NCBI GenBank assembly: GCA_021234155.1
Contig: JAJEKV010000402.1
Location: forward strand, 62,001-126,000
Reading direction: 5' to 3'
Length of the DNA: 64,000 nucleotides
Source: Isoetes taiwanensis
Lineage: Eukaryota; Streptophyta; Lycopodiopsida; Isoetales; Isoetaceae
Shown here: positions 59,241-64,000 of the stretch, in pieces
Layout of the letters: the number at the start of each line of letters is the position of its first letter
Position numbering within the stretch: the first letter of the stretch is position 1
Translations under genes and position numbers: made by a program
The notes under the pieces: model-generated
Told to the model about the DNA's origin: nothing
Seen by the model: the letters and a program-made list of their open reading frames with translations, nothing else
Database searches by the model: none

Positions 59241-62200
59241 ATGCGCTTAAGATTTCTTGATATCGACTATTATGAAGAGTCTGCAAGGAAGGCCAGGGAG
59301 GTATACTCTAAGAACCTTCTCGCGGTTCCAAATCTTATATGTCCCCTCTCTGCAGAAGAAGGAAAACAGACGCCTGCAGTGGAATTTATATTATCTGTTT
59401 CTGAGCAAGTGATTCTTAACGTCAATGAGGCCTCAGAAGTTCCGATAAAAAATCAGCTATTGAGTAACATTCTTCCATTGAAATTATGCTCAGAGGTAGA
59501 GCAGAGAATTTTACCTGAAGATGATCCTCTCGACCAGCTTATGTATCTTAGTCCCAAAGTAGAGGACAAAAACCCGGCATTTCAAAATTTTGATGATTTT
59601 GTTTTTGATGCGCCAGAGCAGGTACGGATCTGCCTGACATGGTATCTCAAATGGCCATTTAATAGTTCTGTTATAGGCGAAATGGATTGAAACCAGTTTC
59701 ATTTTTAGAATAAGAAATTCTGCAAGAAGAAGCATTTTCACACTTACAGGTTTAGTTATGTAACGGTCAAGGATAATAATAATCTCCAAAGAAAAGAGCA
59801 CTAAATCTGGTTTTCTATACAGGTTTTCTTGCAGTGTATGATTGATGAGATTGGAAAACCAGTCAACAGCTGTGACCATGAACTCCACGCAGTGCAGGTA
59901 TGAATATCAAAATCACACTAGATGCAGATTATGTATTTAACCTGCTGCTGGAACATTTAAGAATGTAAAGCATTCCATCCTACTCTTATATTTTATCATT
60001 ACCAAGGGCCTAAGATTTGGGAATGCATGCTTGCATCGGCCTTATCCATATGATCCTGAACAATAAGAACTTTGCAGATAATAAAGTTCTCATTTTCATT
60101 TATTTATTTATTGGATGTTGCACATTATTACTGTATTAGCAAGGGCATGATATAGTGTCAATTGAATTGAAACCTTTTACTTAATATTACTTCTTTTTTT
60201 GTGATTAAAAACTTATCATGGAATATTGGTTAGAAGATAGAAAAATCTAAAAGAGTAGTGTTACTGTATTAGGGGCTCATTGAAATAAGTCCCCAAAAGA
60301 TTGAGGTGTCTGTGATTCCACTTCAAGAATTGCACGTGTTGAACTATGAGAATTTACAAGAACTGGATGATGAGCTCCCAGAGACTGAAGTTATGCATTT
60401 ATCAAAAATGACGTGCGACTACATTGAACCATGTGAGGTCAGCAATGAGGAGTTGTTTCCAAGTTTTCAAGAAGTCATTTCTCTGCCCATTCAACTTGCT
60501 GATTTCCTTACTGAATGTCAAGAGCACGTTCAAATTCCTATTGCCATTGCTGGCATGTGTGAGATTGATTGCATGGGACTATTACAACGGTTGCTCATCC
60601 TAAAGCATTTTGAGTCTGATGCAGCATTTCAAAAGGAATCGACAGGAAAATGGCCATCCGAATCTTGGCTTTGTCTTTTGAAATTAGAAGATGACAAGAC
60701 AAAAGATTTGTCATATGGAATGCAATTTCAACTGCCAGCAATATTTGAAGAGGATACTTATTCCCCAGATTTTCATGTGGCAACCATCATAGACAGTTTA
60801 AGCATAAAATCAGTTGCACTAGATCTAGTTGTAAATTCGAGGTTTCCGTCGTTTGAGTCCCTTATTGTAGTACCTGAATTGACTTTAGGCAGTTATCTTC
60901 TCAAATTCATGCCCGTTCCTACAATTGCAGATGAGAAAGGTAGCCCAGTCATCAGTGAAATAATTGGAGCCATGAATTTTACTGACAAACATAAGCAGCA
61001 TTCAGAGAGCAATTGGTTGCACCTGGACTGGCATTACTCTGAAGGTGATAGCTGCAACAGTCAGACATGTTTCAATGTCAGGAAGAATCTGACACTGCAG
61101 TGGAAGCCATTCCATCTTGCTGAACAAGAAGGGCATCCTACTTTTGAGTTTGATAAGTCTATATTCGGATTTGAGACAACAGATACTTGCCATGGTAAAG
61201 CTCTGGACAGTGAGGATTTCCTTGAGCAGCCTCTAGTTGAGCCTATTTTTAAAATTCCAATGATTGAAGCCACTTTTGATAAGTATGAGAAGTTGCCCCT
61301 GAAAGGAGCAACGGGCAATGGTAGTCCAATTGTTGCTAATTTTGTGATGCCTTCAAATGAAGACCATGTGAAAGCTGCAGATGACAGGAAATTTGTGCAT
61401 AAGGAACTTGCAAAGGTCACAATATGTAGAGTGGAATTATCGGCTGCAATTCATAAAGTTTTGAAATGCATTTGGACCAACTATCTGACTATAGTTGAGA
61501 TGGAGAGCTTATATTCTAACTACAAGGTTCCTCTGAAGTTTGACTTGAATGCTGAAGGAATTCTTATCTTAACCTCTTTGGTGAAGCAAGAAAGTGCCAA
61601 GAACAAAGAACAGGTTCCAAAAGGTCTTGCCGCTTTATATGTTTTATGGCATATAGCTTTAGATTTATGTGACTACGGGGTATCCGTTGCTCATTTATGC
61701 CTGGAAAACTTTCTGGAATATATGAGGTACTTAGAAGTTCCAGTTTTGACATCTCGTGTGGAACTTGAGTCTGCATACGATGCAGTAGAGATATGTCAGA
61801 TAGAAGACCATCCTAAGCTCACTACACTGGAAAAACTTCTCATACCTCGAGCAGGCAACGCAAAAATACTTATCATTGCTGAGAGGCGGGCTTTTTTTAC
61901 AATGTACAAGCGATTGGATGCTCTCCACCTATATCCTTTTGAGTTAGATAGAGAAGAGAAACTCCTGTTTTCACACCCTGAATACATTTACTGTTTGGAA
62001 AATTCAGTTGAAGATGCTTTATGTAGCTGCACTTGTCTGTTGGTGCCTGCCAGGTAAGAATAAGATGCGGGATGATTTGTGTACGCCTCTAGTCAATTGG
62101 TTATGAAATAGATAAATTGTATTCTTGTGATATGAAACTCAATTGAGTGACTGTGTTTGTGACAAAGATTCAGCGTTTGTGAAAAGATTCAGTTAGTTTT

Positions 62201-63825
62201 TTTTTTTTAAATGATATGGAACAGGTATATTACATCTTCATTTCCATTCATCAAGTTTGATCTCATCATACAATATGGAACCATTGCAACCGACCATGAG
62301 ATAGTGGAGAATATGGAAAGCATCCTCCAAAATAGTGGGTGCAACTGTTATATAATGCAAACTGTTCTGAAGCCACATATGGGTGGGGATCTAAGGACAG
62401 GACTGCAGAAACAGAAGGTAAATTGGAATATTTCTTTAAAGTCATTGGAACTTTCAATTTGAGAAGATAGATAACATTGATAGATAGCACATTATCCCTT
62501 TACATGTTATACTACGAACATTTCCAGTGTCCAATCTATGTCATATGTTTAGTACATTATATGACATAATGTCTTATGCAAAACTGTTCTCCATGACCTC
62601 ATAACTCCTATCCTGATCTTTCTTTGGAGCATTGATGTCATTATCGCCTATAATCCTACTGGCATCTGGAGCTAAGACAAAAACTTGCTGATTTTTGTCA
62701 TATATTGTGTTGCCCTGTGAATTTTCTATCTCCAGATGATATTTTCTGCTGACACGCTAGCTGACCCAAAGTTATTAGGATCCAGATTTCAAGAATCCCA
62801 ACACTTTACTACTATTCAAATGCGTGTCTTGTTCGAGTTCAACAACTCATTGTTGGTAATATGTAAGAGGTTCAAACTTGTCTGATGCGAATTCCAGATT
62901 TAAAAAGTTCCAAACTCTTTAGTACTATCCAACTTTGTGATCTTGTTCGAATTCAACAAAATGTTGCTGTTAATATGTAGAAGTCCAAACTTGCTGGCTA
63001 CTTGTTGCAAAGAACAGCTGCAGTATCAATTGAAATAACAACAGTTAAGCAATGGATACATAAAAGGAATTATATTGGTTATCCATGAGTTCCTGCTTCT
63101 GACACTGAATTAAAGCAGCAACGTTATTGGACAGCTTAACCTTACATTTCTTAATTAATGCCATGTCCACCCTTCTGTCTCTCTAAGCTGCTAATTGTGA
63201 GTTCCAGTGTGATTAATTTGAATATCTCTCAAGCCAATATTTGATACAGAAGCTGTTTATCTTTGATATTTTCTGGTTTAAAGTGTTAATGCCTTTACCT
63301 CCTAGAGCTCACTGGCTTTCATTGTTTTTAGATTGTCGAAGCAAACTCCAGCATAAATGCTGCACAGAGGCATTTTTACAGGAAAGCACAGTCAATGAAG
63401 TTGCACATCAGTTATTTGTTGCCAGCAAACCCGTCTCTTCAAAATATACGCCACAACCTGAATATCTTTTGGACTCTTGTATTGGAAGTTCTCCGAAATT
63501 GCATGTTTCAGAGCAGAGATGCAATCTTCTCATTGTTATAAACGCCATGCACCTTAACGAAGTTGGCTTCACTGCCCGAAGGAATTCATATCAAAAGATT
63601 TTACATTTTGAGAAGAGCGGTTCACAGGTCATAGAAAGAGAGCTCAAACTCCCTGTCGACTTGATCTTAAGCCCGCAATTGTGTTTGATACTGTACACTC
63701 CTGATAAATTAAACCTGGATGTTACAAGTTTAGGCCTGGAAGACACGCTCCCTTCATGTATAGACAATATGCTTGTTGACAGGGATATGAAGGCCATCCG
63801 TTTCGCCTTCCGTAGTTGCATCCTG
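59241..63825 (+). CDS. SHOC1: SHOC1/ZIP2-like meiotic crossover protein, 5' part (continues past the window)
   Basis: XPF-like ZMM protein required for class I meiotic crossovers; in plants it pairs with PTD, as yeast Zip2 does with Spo16. Start MRLRFLDIDYYEE matches the conserved plant N-terminus. Exons with GT-AG borders: 59241-59621, 59835-59897, 60273-62053 (1,781 bases, fully open), 62225-62417 and a final visible exon ending 63825 at CTG|GTATGT; joins keep frame through exon 4. The XPF-like part includes YITSSFPFIKFDLIIQYG (exon 4) and GFTARRNSYQKILHFEKSG followed by ERELKLPVDLILSPQLCL (last exon). A possible small exon at about 62736 (MIFSADTLADPK) and the exact start of the last exon (about 63330-63390) are uncertain. 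The remaining 3' exons, with the (HhH)2 region and C-terminus, lie beyond the window. Confidence 0.88.
62785..63000. repeat. Diverged tandem duplication (about 110 bp) in a SHOC1 intron
   Basis: Copy 1, from CCAGATTTCAAGAATCCCAA, and copy 2, from CCAGATTTAAAAAGTTCCAA (about 62895), share CTTGTTCGA(G/A)TTCAACAA, GTTG(G/T)TAATATGTA and CCAAACTTG-type words. Confidence 0.75.
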
Positions 63826-64000
63826 GTATGTGTCTTGAGTCTTGAGACAAAACTTAGTTCACATTAAACTTAAAATTTGGTCTTGTACAAATTTAGCATT
63901 CTTTTCATCGGTAAATGCTTGTTAAATACCGGGGCCCAGCCCCTTGAGTATAGATATGATTGATATATATATTGACATGATGACTACTTTGAATTTGGTG

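Overview
The window is nuclear DNA of a land plant. Two host genes sit at its edges: an intron-containing plant-type endo-beta-mannanase (GH5) at the left, running off the edge, and the 5' part of the meiotic crossover gene SHOC1/ZIP2 at the right. About 57 kb between them is mostly transposable elements, their remnants and tandem repeats. A gene-poor, repeat-rich landscape with a non-L1-looking LINE and a possible piggyBac-like element suggests a large-genome non-flowering plant such as a fern, lycophyte or bryophyte. That placement is inference; no species is recognised.

Layout: 1-1750 mannanase (minus strand). 3139-3356 a small foldback element. 3562-4192 a 631-bp CACTA element with TTG target duplication. 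About 5690-10740 a decayed LINE (plus strand) with endonuclease and reverse transcriptase motifs, ending in 18 TCTAT units. 11237-16938 a 5.7-kb CACTA-type element with CACAACAAG ends and GAA target duplication, carrying a 1.1-kb tandem array. 17-22.6 kb holds gene or LINE ORF1 remnants and simple repeats. 22.6-31 kb holds two diverged copies of one repeat module; the first is interrupted by a 2.87-kb element flanked by TTAA (23734-26601), which itself contains a 324-bp MITE (24192-24515). 31-40 kb holds decayed ORF fragments with recurrent GCGC(C/T)ATTTG clusters. 42.4-43.8 kb is a 1.35-kb purine tract. 44771-53800 is the main find. 53.8-59.2 kb is intergenic with small repeats. 59241-63825 is SHOC1 (plus strand), continuing beyond the window.

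The main find is a 9,030-bp DNA transposon with a perfect 24-bp terminal inverted repeat and a 4-bp TTGA target duplication. Its right half encodes, on the minus strand, a transposase-like protein with motifs DFAENY, WSDGCAAQFK, HGKGEHDG and CFCNGC...CEN. Its left half encodes, on the plus strand, a Ulp1-type (C48) cysteine protease and, just downstream, an FCP1/NIF-type HAD phosphatase-like domain. The two halves converge on a 181-bp tandem repeat (three copies). The 324-bp MITE at 24 kb has nearly the same terminal repeat and also a 4-bp duplication, so it looks like a non-autonomous relative.

Most element-encoded ORFs carry frameshifts or stops, whereas the long SHOC1 exon and the mannanase exons are open. 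The elements are therefore probably decayed, although uncorrected indels in repeats cannot be excluded by reading alone.
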